Shown in pieces: positions 8,974 to 17,268 of a stretch of DNA of 64,000 nucleotides. The position numbers were made by a program, and so were the translations under genes. Source of the stretch: Solwaraspora sp. WMMA2056 (GTDB taxonomy: Bacteria > Actinomycetota > Actinomycetes > Mycobacteriales > Micromonosporaceae). How positions within the stretch are numbered: position 1 is the first letter of the stretch; every line of letters starts with the position of its first letter. Location of the stretch: contig NZ_CP128360.1 in NCBI RefSeq assembly GCF_030345095.1, positions 1,240,001-1,304,000 on the forward strand, written 5' to 3'. The notes beneath the pieces were generated by a model. That model had not been told where the DNA came from and ran no database searches. It worked only from the letters and a program-made list of their open reading frames with translations.

Positions 8974-9003
8974 TCGGGGCGGACAGGTGTCGACCCGCCC
9001 CGA
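8974..9003 (+). terminator. Hairpin terminator after mqnE
   Basis: A 9-bp stem, TCGGGGCGG against CCGCCCCGA, encloses a 12-nt loop that itself contains GACA/TGTC. It starts 16 bp past the mqnE stop and ends 19 bp before the next start. Confidence 0.6.
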
Positions 9004-9021
9004 TCAGGGAATGACGTACCG

Positions 9022-10263
9022 GTGAGTCAGCCACGTAGCGTGATCTCGCGCCTGCGTGGCGTGTGGAGGAGTTTCTGGGCCGTCCCGGCGGCGTTCGCGG
9101 TCGGATCGGTCCTCCTCGCCGTCGTTCTCACCGCGTTGGAGCTGCGCCTGCGGCTGCCACTGGACTCGTACCTGCCCAGCGGGCCCGCCGGGGCGAGATC
9201 GCTGCTCTCGTCGATCATCACCGCGATGATCTCGTTCACCGCGCTGGTCTTCTCGATCACCGTGGTGGCGCTGCAGTTGGCGTCCAGCCAGTACACCCCA
9301 CGGGTTCTGCGGACCTTCCTGCAGGACCGGGTGACCCAGGCCACCCTCGGTACGTTCGTCGCGACGTTCCTGTTCGCCATGGTGGTGCTCGCCGCGCTGC
9401 CGGACGAGTCCGACGCCCGCCTGCCGGCCCTGTCCCTGGCGGTGTCGATGGGCCTCGTGCTCGGCAGCACCGGGATGTTCCTCTACTACCTGCACCACAT
9501 GACCGCGCTGATGCGGGTCTCCCACATGATCGCGGCGATCGGCGCGCAGACCCGCCGCAGCATCGACCGGTGGGCGCCCCGGCCCGCCGACCCGGACGAC
9601 GCGCCGAACGGTCCGATCGTCGACGTGCTGGTGGCCCCCGGGACCGGTTCGGTCACCGCCGTCGACGTCGACCAGCTGGCCCGGATCGCCCGCCGGCACG
9701 ACTGCGCCGTCACGGTCGCACGGATACCGGGCGAGTTCGTCGTGGCCGGCATGCCGCTGCTCGCCGTACACGCGGTCGGTGACGCCCCGCCCCGGCCGCT
9801 GGACGTGTCCCAGGCGGCCCAGGCCGTCGAGATCGGCGTCGAACGGATTCCCGGCCAGGACGTCGGCTTCGGCCTGCGGCAACTCGCCGACATCGCCGAA
9901 CGGGCGCTCTCCCCGGGCATCAACGACACCACTACCGCCGTGCGGGCCCTGCAGGAGTCCCACGACCTGCTGCGCCGGCTCGCCGACCGACCGGACCGGC
10001 CCCGGATCGTCCGCGACGACGACGGCACCGTCCGCGTCCATCTGCGCCGGCAGACGTTCGCCGAGCATCTCGACACGTCCGTCACCGACGTGCGGCGGGC
10101 CGCCGGCGAGCAGCCCAGGGTCACCAACCTGGTCGGCGACATCGTCGACGATCTGCTGACGGTGGCGCGGGCCGAGCACCGACCGGCCCTGCGGCGACAC
10201 CGCACGGGTACGGCGCAGCAGCGGCGCGACCAGGCAGGCGTACCCTCGTCTGGTCATGACTGA
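9022..10263 (+). CDS. DUF2254 family integral membrane protein
   Basis: A 413-residue protein with four hydrophobic helices in the first 170 residues (about 17-40, 62-85, 113-133 and 145-166) and a soluble C-terminal half. ITAMISFTALVFSITVVALQLASSQYTPRVLRTFLQD between helices is the family hallmark. SPGINDTTTAVRAL in the C-terminal half is also typical. The function of DUF2254 proteins is unknown. The GTG start at 9022 sits after a GGGAATGA stretch. Its stop overlaps the next start by 8 bp, so the two genes are translationally coupled and may act together at the membrane. Confidence 0.88.
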   Translation: MSQPRSVISRLRGVWRSFWAVPAAFAVGSVLLAVVLTALELRLRLPLDSYLPSGPAGARSLLSSIITAMISFTALVFSITVVALQLASSQYTPRVLRTFLQDRVTQATLGTFVATFLFAMVVLAALPDESDARLPALSLAVSMGLVLGSTGMFLYYLHHMTALMRVSHMIAAIGAQTRRSIDRWAPRPADPDDAPNGPIVDVLVAPGTGSVTAVDVDQLARIARRHDCAVTVARIPGEFVVAGMPLLAVHAVGDAPPRPLDVSQAAQAVEIGVERIPGQDVGFGLRQLADIAERALSPGINDTTTAVRALQESHDLLRRLADRPDRPRIVRDDDGTVRVHLRRQTFAEHLDTSVTDVRRAAGEQPRVTNLVGDIVDDLLTVARAEHRPALRRHRTGTAQQRRDQAGVPSSGHD

Positions 10264-10690
10264 ATCGAAGAGCGAGGGTTCGCCGCGCCGCGACGCGGCG
10301 GGCCGGATCGTCGCGCTGCCGGACCTGTACGGCGTCGTCGGCGCCGGCCTGGTGATCGGTCTGCTCCTGCTGCTGCTGTTCGACGGCGTGTTCACCCTCA
10401 TCGGACCCGGACGGATCGGCCAGTCCAACGGCTGGCTCGCGGTGATCCTGCCGGCGTGGCTGTTCGCCGAGGAGTTCCGGGCCTGGCACGGCGGGTCCGC
10501 CCGGTTCGCCGCCGCCGCAGTCGCGGCCGGGGTCGGGACCACCTCCGGGCTGCTGGCCGCCGGGCTCGCCGCCGACCTGCCGCCGTTGGCCGGCGGCGGG
10601 ATCGGAGCGGCGGTCTCCACACTGGTGTACGCGACGGTCTGGTTCCACGGCGTCCGGTGGCTGGACAGCCGGACGCCGACGAGACGGTGA
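10256..10690 (+). CDS. Small polytopic membrane protein, unknown function
   Basis: A 144-residue protein with an Arg-rich N-terminus and about four hydrophobic segments (22-45, 58-70, 79-101 and 108-128). It starts with the ATG at 10256 inside the last codons of the DUF2254 gene, so translation is coupled. I do not recognise a named family. The FAEEFRAWHGGSARF loop between the second and third segments is charged and likely cytoplasmic. It is probably part of the DUF2254-DUF4229 transcript. Confidence 0.7.
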   Translation: MTESKSEGSPRRDAAGRIVALPDLYGVVGAGLVIGLLLLLLFDGVFTLIGPGRIGQSNGWLAVILPAWLFAEEFRAWHGGSARFAAAAVAAGVGTTSGLLAAGLAADLPPLAGGGIGAAVSTLVYATVWFHGVRWLDSRTPTRR

Positions 10691-10698
10691 GGAGAGAC

Positions 10699-10980
10699 AT
10701 GAGCCCTGCGGTGAAGTACACCCTCGGCCGGATCGGGCTGTTCGTGGTCGTCGTGCTGGCCCTGTGGCCGATCGACATGAACATCTTCCTGAAGTTGATG
10801 ATCGCGGTGATCTTCTCTGCGGCGTTGTCGTTCTTTCTGATGCGCGGCTGGCGCGACGAGATGGCCCAGCAGATCACCGAGGTCACCGAGCGCCGCCGGG
10901 CCGAGAAGGAGCGGTTGCGGTCCGCGCTGGCCGGCGACGACCAACCCGGTGGTACGGACGGCAGATCCCAGGAGAATTGA
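10699..10980 (+). CDS. DUF4229 family small membrane protein
   Basis: A 93-residue protein with two closely spaced transmembrane helices (about 9-24 and 29-47) and a charged C-terminal helix rich in Glu/Arg (ITEVTERRRAEKERLRSAL). The size and pattern match the actinobacterial DUF4229 family, often encoded near menaquinone genes, as here 1.7 kb from mqnE. It starts at ATG 10699 with GGAGAG three bases upstream. It follows the small membrane protein gene by 8 bp, so both probably share a transcript. The role is unknown. Confidence 0.75.
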   Translation: MSPAVKYTLGRIGLFVVVVLALWPIDMNIFLKLMIAVIFSAALSFFLMRGWRDEMAQQITEVTERRRAEKERLRSALAGDDQPGGTDGRSQEN

Positions 10981-11028
10981 TAGCTTTCGGTCACAAAGGA
11001 TTGACCCGGCAACCCGATGCTCGCTTGA

Positions 11029-12732
11029 ATGTCGCCGGAATCGCCTTGGCGGATGCACCTGAGACGGTGGTGGATCGTGTTGCCCGGCAACTTGTCAATC
11101 CGACGTCGGCTCGGCCGGCTCCCACGGCGTACCACGGCCGGGGTCCTTGCCGGCGTGGCCGCGCTGTCGACGATCGTCGCCACCATCGGATTCGGTGCCG
11201 CCTCGGCCCGCGACGACGACCTGATCGGCGAGCCGGTCTCCGCCGAGCAGCTGGTGGTGATCGTCGCCGCCGCCCAGTCCTGCCCGATGCTCACCCCGGC
11301 CAGGGTCGCCGGGCAGTTGATGGCCGAGTCCGGATTGGACGCCGCCGCCGACGTCACCACCTCCGGGGGGCAGGGCATCGCCGGCCTGGACGAGCGTGAC
11401 TGGACGGAATGGGCGCCGTGGCCGGCCGCCCAGCGGGCCGACGTCGCCGCGAACGTGGTGGCCCTCGCCCGGCAGATGTGCCAGCTGAGCGGCAAGCTGC
11501 GGGTGGCCGAGGTGCCGGGTGACCCGTGGTGGCTGGCGCTGGCCGCCTTCCACACCGGACTCGACGCCGTCACCGACGCGGTCGGGGTGCCCGACCCGGC
11601 GCTCGGCTACGTCGGCGAGGCGAGCGGGTACGCCGCCTACTACAGCCAGTTGCCACAGTTCGGCGGTGCCGACAAGGCGCCGGCCGACCCGACCCGGCAG
11701 CCGAAGGCCATCCCCGCCGAGTACGTCGACCTGATCGTCGCGGCCGGGTCGGTCTGCGCACCGGTCACCCCACCGGCGGTCGCCGCCCAGCTGATGGCCC
11801 TGTCCGGGTTCGACGCCACCGCGACCGGCGAGGACGGCCGGGCGGGCATCGCGCAGTTCCGCCCGCAACTGTGGGAGCAGTACGGCCCCGACGACGCGAC
11901 CGCCTACGTCCCGGCCGCCGCCATCCCGGCGCTGGGGGCCGCGATGTGTGCACTCGTCGCCGAGTTCGCCGACGTCGACGGCGGTGACCCGTACGAGTTG
12001 GCGCTCGCCGCGTACCACCGGGGCGTCGACGCGGTCCGCGACGCCGACGAGCCGCTCGGCAAGCAGACCGAGGACCTGGTGGCGGCGGTACGCCGGCTCA
12101 CCGACTTCTACGCGATGGACGGCCGGATGGTGTCGCCGTCGACGTCCCCGTCGCCGTCGGTGTCGCCGTCGGTCACGGCGTCCCCGCGGACGCCTGCGGC
12201 GGATCCGACCCGACCCGGCCCGGGGGCGACCACGCCGCCGGCCAAGGTCGTCACCCCGCCGGCGGCCGCGCCGCCGCCGGACACCCGGGCGACGAACAAC
12301 CCGCCGCCGCAGCAGACCACCCCGGCCGCACCCCCGGCCCCGGTCCGGCCGTCGAACATGCGTCAGCTGGTCGGCAAGGAGACCGGGCTGTGCGTCAGCG
12401 CCGGTGCCGGCAGTGACGGGACCCAGTTGACCCTGCAACGCTGCGCGGAGAACAAGTCACAGTGGTGGGAGATCCGTAGCGACGGCACCATCCGGGCCAA
12501 CGGACTCTGCATGGACGTCGCCTGGGGTGCCAGCGCCGACGGCACCGCCGTGCAGGTGGCGTACTGCAGCGGCAATCCGGCGCAGAACTGGCAGAAGTGG
12601 CAGGGCCGCAGTGGCACGCTGGTCAACCCGTTGACCGGCAAGTGCCTGGACGTGGCCGGCCACGGCGTCGGCGCGCCGCTGATGATCTGGCACTGCGTGG
12701 GTCATCCGAAGCAGACCTTCGACGCCCGCTGA
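11029..12732 (+). CDS. Secreted protein with two lysozyme-like repeats and a C-terminal ricin B-type lectin domain
   Basis: A 567-residue protein. An Arg-rich N-terminus and one hydrophobic segment (about 38-60) give a signal or anchor. Two related modules follow (about 70-195 and 210-345), each with a VCxxxTPxxVAxQLMAxSGxDxxA pattern, a QGIAGLDERDW or AGIAQFRPQLW turn, an AMC or QMC cysteine and an LALAAxHxGxDAV helix. This resembles a tandem, degenerate transglycosylase/lysozyme-like fold. A Pro/Thr/Ser linker (365-440) leads to a ricin B-type beta-trefoil (about 445-567) with CMDVAWG and SGNPAQNW repeats. It probably binds and perhaps cuts cell-wall or plant polysaccharide. The start may be ATG 11029 or 11050. 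Activity of the repeats is uncertain. Confidence 0.75.
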   Translation: MSPESPWRMHLRRWWIVLPGNLSIRRRLGRLPRRTTAGVLAGVAALSTIVATIGFGAASARDDDLIGEPVSAEQLVVIVAAAQSCPMLTPARVAGQLMAESGLDAAADVTTSGGQGIAGLDERDWTEWAPWPAAQRADVAANVVALARQMCQLSGKLRVAEVPGDPWWLALAAFHTGLDAVTDAVGVPDPALGYVGEASGYAAYYSQLPQFGGADKAPADPTRQPKAIPAEYVDLIVAAGSVCAPVTPPAVAAQLMALSGFDATATGEDGRAGIAQFRPQLWEQYGPDDATAYVPAAAIPALGAAMCALVAEFADVDGGDPYELALAAYHRGVDAVRDADEPLGKQTEDLVAAVRRLTDFYAMDGRMVSPSTSPSPSVSPSVTASPRTPAADPTRPGPGATTPPAKVVTPPAAAPPPDTRATNNPPPQQTTPAAPPAPVRPSNMRQLVGKETGLCVSAGAGSDGTQLTLQRCAENKSQWWEIRSDGTIRANGLCMDVAWGASADGTAVQVAYCSGNPAQNWQKWQGRSGTLVNPLTGKCLDVAGHGVGAPLMIWHCVGHPKQTFDAR

Positions 12733-12773
12733 CCGACGCCCGCTATAGCCTGCCGAAGGCCAAGGTGCGATCC

Positions 12774-12819
12774 GACGGTATACCTGTGTGGAATAATCAT
12801 TCCACACAGGTATACCGTC
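12774..12819. repeat. Perfect 21-bp inverted repeat with 4-nt loop, bidirectional terminator or repeat element
   Basis: The left arm 12774-12794 (beginning GACGGTATACCTG) and right arm 12799-12819 are exact complements around AATC. The arms are much less GC-rich than their surroundings (TGTGTGGAAT core). It lies between two convergent genes, 41 bp past the lectin-protein stop and 36 bp before the end of the glutathione peroxidase gene. A shared terminator is the simplest reading; the unusual composition also fits a dispersed palindromic repeat. Confidence 0.7.
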
Positions 12820-12855
12820 AGGAGCCGTACCTGTCTGAGGAGCCGTTGCGGACAG

Positions 12856-13353
12856 TCACGGCACCTGAGCGGGCAGGTGCTTCTCGATGGCGGCCACCAG
12901 CGCGGCATCGGTCGGCGCGACCCGGGGCCGGAACCGGCCGGCCACCGTACCGTCGGGGGCGATCAGGAACTTCTCGAAGTTCCACTGCACGTCACCGGCC
13001 TCGCCGTCGGCGTCGGGCGTGGCCACCAGTTCGGCGTACAGCGGGTGCCGGCCCGGCCCGTTGACTTCGATCTTGGCGAACATCGGGAACGTCACCCCGT
13101 ACGTCGTCGCGCAGAACTCCTGGATCTCCTCGGCGCTGCCCGGCTCCTGACCGCCGAACTGGTTGCACGGGAAACCGGCCACCGTGAAGCCCCGGTCGGC
13201 GTACCGCTCGTGCAGCCGTTCCAGGTCGGCGTACTGCGGAGTGAGCCCGCACTTCGACGCCACGTTGACCACCAGCACGGCCCTGCCCGCGAAGTCCCCG
13301 AGTGATCCGGGCTCCCCGGCCAGGGAGGTCAGCGCAATGTCGTAGATCCCCAT
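12856..13353 (-). CDS. Glutathione peroxidase family thiol peroxidase
   Basis: A 165-residue protein with a thioredoxin fold. The peroxidatic cysteine lies in NVASKCGLTPQY (cysteine in place of selenocysteine). GFPCNQFGGQEPGS holds the conserved Gln and the likely resolving Cys, and VQWNFEKFLIAPDG holds the conserved Trp/Asn. It reduces hydrogen and organic peroxides; in organisms without glutathione the donor is probably thioredoxin or mycothiol-linked. The start at 13353 has GAGAGGA upstream. Its 5' end overlaps the 3' end of the ArsR-type gene by 25 bp, so the two are likely cotranscribed leftwards. Confidence 0.92.
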   Translation of the reverse strand: MGIYDIALTSLAGEPGSLGDFAGRAVLVVNVASKCGLTPQYADLERLHERYADRGFTVAGFPCNQFGGQEPGSAEEIQEFCATTYGVTFPMFAKIEVNGPGRHPLYAELVATPDADGEAGDVQWNFEKFLIAPDGTVAGRFRPRVAPTDAALVAAIEKHLPAQVP

Positions 13354-14318
13354 GTCCCGATCCTCTCTGTCCCACCCGTCAGGGCGGTGCCGATCGCGGT
13401 CCGCCAGTAGAGTACTTCCCGCCCGGACCTGCGCTTGGTGACCAGGCCGGCGTCGAGCAGCACCTTCAAATGGTCGCCGACCGTGCCGGTGCCGAGCCCG
13501 GTGGCCGTGGCCAACTGCGAAGTGCTCATCGGGGTCGCCAGCCGGATCAGGATCGCCGCCCGGTTCGCGCCGATCAGCCGGCCCAGCCCGGTCGCCGTCA
13601 CCGGTGTCGGGTCGGCGAGGATGCCGCTGGCCGGATAGACCATGCCGAACCGGGTGGGCTGGTCCCACAGCACCCAGCCACGGGCGCAGTGCGCGGGGAC
13701 GAAGACCAACTGTTCCGCCGCGTCGAGCCGCATCGGCGGCGACGGGTAGTCGTTGACCTGCAGTCGGCCGTCGCCCAACCAGCGCATCTTCTGGTTGAGG
13801 TCGGCGAAGACGCCGGCCCAGCCCTGGCTGCTGAGTCGGGCGGTGCGCCCGACGATGTCGGCCCGCAGCCGGCGCTCCCGGTCCGGCCACTGTGGCTGCA
13901 CCGTCTGCCGCCACACCCAGTCGAGCAGCTCCGCCGCCCGCCCGGCGAGCCCGTCGGCCAGCAGTACGTCAGCGAGCGGCCCCGGTCGGGTCTCGCGCAG
14001 GTCGGCGCGGATCTGCGCGTCCCCGCGACCGGCGACGGCGGTGAGCTCCTCGGCGAAGGTCGGTGCCGTCGACAACGGAGCCAGGGTGAGGTAGTCGGCC
14101 GTATACCGGGGCCGGAACGACGCCGCCAACAGGGCGCGCAGCACCGGCCGGTCGTCCAGCAGATGCTGGAACGCGGCCAGGTACGGTCGCCGCCAGTCGT
14201 GCTGCCACGGCCGACGTGGGTAGTACAGGGCGCGCAGCGCGGCGACGGTGTCGGTCAGCGGCGAGACGACGAACCGACTGCGGGCCAGCAGATCCGCCGG
14301 CACCTGCCAGACCGTCAA
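13329..14318 (-). CDS. ArsR-type winged-helix regulator with DUF5937-like N-terminal domain
   Basis: A 329-residue protein. The first 230 residues are a helical domain with no enzymatic motif, like the DUF5937 region of many actinobacterial regulators. The C-terminal 95 residues are a winged helix: RLATPMSTSQLATATGLGTGTVGDHLKVLLDAGLVTKRRSGREVLYW. The start is TTG at 14318, supported by GGAGG six bases upstream; no ATG or GTG serves as well. It is divergent from an MFS transporter with 58 bp between them. That arrangement usually means the regulator represses the transporter in response to the exported compound. The ligand is unknown. Confidence 0.8.
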   Translation of the reverse strand: MTVWQVPADLLARSRFVVSPLTDTVAALRALYYPRRPWQHDWRRPYLAAFQHLLDDRPVLRALLAASFRPRYTADYLTLAPLSTAPTFAEELTAVAGRGDAQIRADLRETRPGPLADVLLADGLAGRAAELLDWVWRQTVQPQWPDRERRLRADIVGRTARLSSQGWAGVFADLNQKMRWLGDGRLQVNDYPSPPMRLDAAEQLVFVPAHCARGWVLWDQPTRFGMVYPASGILADPTPVTATGLGRLIGANRAAILIRLATPMSTSQLATATGLGTGTVGDHLKVLLDAGLVTKRRSGREVLYWRTAIGTALTGGTERIGTWGSTTLR

Positions 14319-14376
14319 CTTTCGCCTCCAGACGTAACGCTACTGGTCCGGCACCGCCGGGCCGCAGCATCAGCGG

Positions 14377-15591
14377 GTGAGGACCTACTCGGAGTTGTTC
14401 GCGGTCGGTGAGTTCCGCAATCTGTTCGTGGCCAATTGTGCCGGCATCGCCGCGCACACCAGTTCATCGCTGGCGCTCGGCGCGCTGACCTACGCGACGA
14501 CCGGGTCCGCCCTGCTCACCGCGCTGAGCATGTTCGGTGCGCCGCTCGCTGGCGTGCTCGGCAGCGTGACTCTGCTGTCGGCGGCGGACAGCCTGCCGCC
14601 GCGTCGGGCGATGACCATCGCGGCGCTGGTCGCCCTGGTCGGTGCCGCTGCCCAGGCCGTACCGGGGCTGCCGCTGTGGGCCCGGTTCGCCATCATCGGG
14701 CTGGTCACCTACGTCGCGTCGATCACCGCCGGTGCCCGGTGGGCACTGATCAACGACATCCTGCCGACCGGGGCCTACGTGCTGGCCCGGTCCACGATGA
14801 ACGCCAGCGTGGGCATCATGCAGATCGCCGGGTTCGGCGTCGGCGGGGTTCTGCTGGTCTGGCTCAGCCCGTACCAGGTGTTCCTGGTCGCCGCCGGGCT
14901 GCGCGCGGTCGCGGCGGCGGTGGTCCGCTTCGGTCTGACGGAACGGCCGGCCCGGACCACCGAGCGGACCTCGACCGCCCGTACCTGGCGGATCAACCGG
15001 CAGCTGTGGGCCGATCCGGGACGCCGGTCGCTGCTGCTCAACCTCTGGCTGCCCAACGGACTGGTGGTCGGCTGCGAGGCCCTGTTCGTGCCGTACGCCG
15101 GGGACCGGGCCGGATTCCTGTTCGCCGCCGGCGCGTTCGGGATGCTCGCCGGTGACGTACTGGTCGGACGGATTCTGTCGCCGGCGGCCCGGCAGTGGTG
15201 CGTGCTGCCGCTGCGGCTGCTGCTTCCCCTGCCGTACCTCGTGTTCCTGATCCGTCCGGAGCTGCCGCTGGCGATGCTGCTCGCCATGGTCGCCTCGGTC
15301 GGCTTCGCCGCCGCGCTGCCGCTGCAGGAGCGGCTGATCGCCCACTCGCCGGCGCAGGCGCGCGGCCAGGTCCTCGGCCTGCAGCAGAACGGCATGCTGG
15401 CCGGGCAGGCGGTCTGCGCGATCCTCGCCGGCACGGTCGCCGACCATCTACCGGTGCACCAGGCGGTCGCCGTACTGGCCGGGCTGTCGCTGGTCGCCAC
15501 GATGCTGTTGACCCGTGGCCTGCGGCGCACCCGCCCGGCGCTCAGCCGCGCCGCCACTTCTGGTTGGCGCCGCCGTGGCATTCGTAGATGA
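14377..15591 (+). CDS. Major facilitator superfamily transporter
   Basis: A 404-residue protein with about 12 hydrophobic segments, an even distribution typical of MFS exporters, and a mid-protein Arg-rich loop (ERPARTTERTSTARTWRINRQLW) between the two six-helix halves. The opening RTYSELFAVGEFRNLFVANCAG and the ARWALINDILPTGAYVLARS loop are typical of actinobacterial drug-efflux-like MFS proteins. The start is GTG at 14377. Divergent from the ArsR-type regulator, it is probably induced by its substrate. Its last 50 bp overlap the 3' end of the convergent protease gene. The substrate is not predictable. Confidence 0.85.
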   Translation: MRTYSELFAVGEFRNLFVANCAGIAAHTSSSLALGALTYATTGSALLTALSMFGAPLAGVLGSVTLLSAADSLPPRRAMTIAALVALVGAAAQAVPGLPLWARFAIIGLVTYVASITAGARWALINDILPTGAYVLARSTMNASVGIMQIAGFGVGGVLLVWLSPYQVFLVAAGLRAVAAAVVRFGLTERPARTTERTSTARTWRINRQLWADPGRRSLLLNLWLPNGLVVGCEALFVPYAGDRAGFLFAAGAFGMLAGDVLVGRILSPAARQWCVLPLRLLLPLPYLVFLIRPELPLAMLLAMVASVGFAAALPLQERLIAHSPAQARGQVLGLQQNGMLAGQAVCAILAGTVADHLPVHQAVAVLAGLSLVATMLLTRGLRRTRPALSRAATSGWRRRGIRR

Positions 15592-17092
15592 CCAGCCGGG
15601 CACCGTCGGCGGTGTTCCAGTCGACGACGTCGACACACTTGTTGGCCTGCGGGTTGACCAGGTCGCCGGCCCCGCTGAGCACCCACTGCTGGGCCGGGTT
15701 GCCGCTGCAGTTGGCGAGCTGGACGACCGCGCCGTTGGCGGTGGACCCCCAGGCGACGTCCATGCAGAGCCCCAGCGCCCGGATGGTGCCGTCACCGGGG
15801 AAGGTCCAGTTCTGCGCGTTGGTGCCGTTGCAGCGGTACAGCTGCAGGTGCTGGCCGTCGACGCCGTTGGAGTTCGGTACGTCGATGCACTTGTCGGCCA
15901 GCCCGATCAGCCGGCTGGTCGAGCCGCCGCTGCCGGTGGTGGTCAACGACAGCCCGTAGCGGGACAGGATCTCGTTGACCGGCTGGTAGACGGTGGTGCC
16001 GCCGGAGGCGCAGGTGCCGCCGGCGCCGGAGGTGACGCCCTGGGCCTGGGTGCCGGCCAGCACCGCGCCGCCGGAGTCGCCGGGCTGGGCGCAGGCGGTG
16101 CTGGAGACCAGCCCGTAGACGGTACGTCCGCCCGAGTAGTTGACGGTGACGTTCTTCGCGGTGATGGTGCCGCACCGCCAGCCGGTGGTGCGGCCGGACC
16201 GGCAGATGGCGGCCCCGACGGCCGCCTCCTGGGAGCCGCTGACGGTGACGGTGCCGCCGCCGTAGTTGTTGACCCAGGGCCGGGGCACCCAGTTGGCGTT
16301 GGTCTGCACCCAGGCGTAGTCGTCGCCGGGGAACGACGAGCCACGGAAGGTGCCCTGGGCGGCGCCGCTGCCGGTGGTCGTCGCGCCGACGGTGCCGCAG
16401 TGGCCGGCGGTGACGAAGCCGCCGGCGACGGCGAAGCCGACCGAGCAGAGCACGCTGTTGTTGATGGTGTACTGGTCGCCGCCCCGGATGTCGTACACCG
16501 GCCGGTAGGCGTCGGCGTCGACGACGACGGAGACGGCGTCGGCGGGCAGCCCGGCGGTACGGGCGAAGGCGGTGGCCGCCGTGGCCGTGGCGGCCTGGAT
16601 CGTCACGGTGTTGTCGACCGGGTCGACGTACCAGGCGTGCACGGCGGGGCCGGCGACCGTGGCCCGCTGGTCCAGCCCGGCGGCGAGCCGGTCGAGCTCG
16701 CGCAGGCCACGGGGGACGACCCGGGCCTCGGCACCGGCGGCGCGGACCCGGTCGACCTGCGCGGGGTCGGTCACCCCGACGACCACGGTACGTCCGTCGG
16801 CGTCGACCCAGGTGCCGGCGTACGCGTCGGCCAGTTCGAGGCGCAGTCGCTGCTCGATGTCCGGGGCGGTGGCCTCGACGGCGAGCCGGGTGTCGAGTTC
16901 CTCGACGGTGAGGTCGAGGTCGCGGCGTAGGGCGGCGAGTTGGCCGGCCGGGAGCACCCCGGCCGGTGTCGTGGCGGCTGTCGGTGCTGTCTGGGCGGGC
17001 GTGACGGTCGGGGCCGCCACGGCGGCCGACGGCGGGGCGATCAGTGCCGTGCCCAGGGTCAGGCCCAGCAGTGCTCTCAGCGTGCGGTTCAT
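15542..17092 (-). CDS. Secreted S1 (alpha-lytic/streptogrisin-type) serine protease with ricin B-type lectin tail
   Basis: A 516-residue protein: a signal peptide (about 1-28), a propeptide (to about 190) that assists folding and is cleaved off, a chymotrypsin-fold domain and a C-terminal beta-trefoil lectin (about 390-516). The triad is visible: His in TAGHCG, Asp in SFPGDDYAW and Ser in QPGDSGGAV. Disulfide cysteines flank these motifs (CSVGF, CRSGRTTGWRCG, CAQPG). The trefoil carries CMDVAWGSTANG and SGNPAQQW. The start at 17092 is chosen for GGAGG eight bases upstream. A LacI-type palindrome at 17131-17142 suggests carbohydrate control, which fits a lectin-tethered protease acting on polysaccharide-bound substrates. 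Confidence 0.92.
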   Translation of the reverse strand: MNRTLRALLGLTLGTALIAPPSAAVAAPTVTPAQTAPTAATTPAGVLPAGQLAALRRDLDLTVEELDTRLAVEATAPDIEQRLRLELADAYAGTWVDADGRTVVVGVTDPAQVDRVRAAGAEARVVPRGLRELDRLAAGLDQRATVAGPAVHAWYVDPVDNTVTIQAATATAATAFARTAGLPADAVSVVVDADAYRPVYDIRGGDQYTINNSVLCSVGFAVAGGFVTAGHCGTVGATTTGSGAAQGTFRGSSFPGDDYAWVQTNANWVPRPWVNNYGGGTVTVSGSQEAAVGAAICRSGRTTGWRCGTITAKNVTVNYSGGRTVYGLVSSTACAQPGDSGGAVLAGTQAQGVTSGAGGTCASGGTTVYQPVNEILSRYGLSLTTTGSGGSTSRLIGLADKCIDVPNSNGVDGQHLQLYRCNGTNAQNWTFPGDGTIRALGLCMDVAWGSTANGAVVQLANCSGNPAQQWVLSGAGDLVNPQANKCVDVVDWNTADGARLVIYECHGGANQKWRRG

Positions 17093-17130
17093 CGGGGGAA
17101 CCTCCGGGGGTGGGAGGGATCGCAAGGGCT

Positions 17131-17142
17131 GAGAGCGCTCTC
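17131..17142 (-). promoter_or_regulatory. GAGAGCGCTCTC palindrome, candidate LacI-family operator
   Basis: A perfect 12-bp palindrome 39 bp upstream of the protease start. It matches the GAGCGCTC core of operators bound by cellulose-utilisation LacI regulators of actinomycetes (CebR/CelR sites of the form TGGGAGCGCTCCCA). It sits just downstream of a promoter-like sequence, the position expected for a repressor. Confidence 0.55.
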
Positions 17143-17144
17143 TC

Positions 17145-17179
17145 TAAACAAAGCTTCCAGATAGGCGCCAGTCTGTCAA
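17145..17179 (-). promoter_or_regulatory. Candidate promoter of the protease gene
   Basis: Read leftwards, a perfect -35 box TTGACA occupies 17179-17174 in an AT-rich stretch. A -10 candidate 17 bp further on (AAGCTT) is poor. The palindrome at 17131-17142 would lie near the transcription start. Confidence 0.4.
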
Positions 17180-17268
17180 CATCAACTAAAATCGATAGTC
17201 CCTGCTCCTGGCGCGCACCGGGCCGCGCTTGGGCGTGGGCAGCAGCCCCCGCCGCTCCCGCCGAAGCC

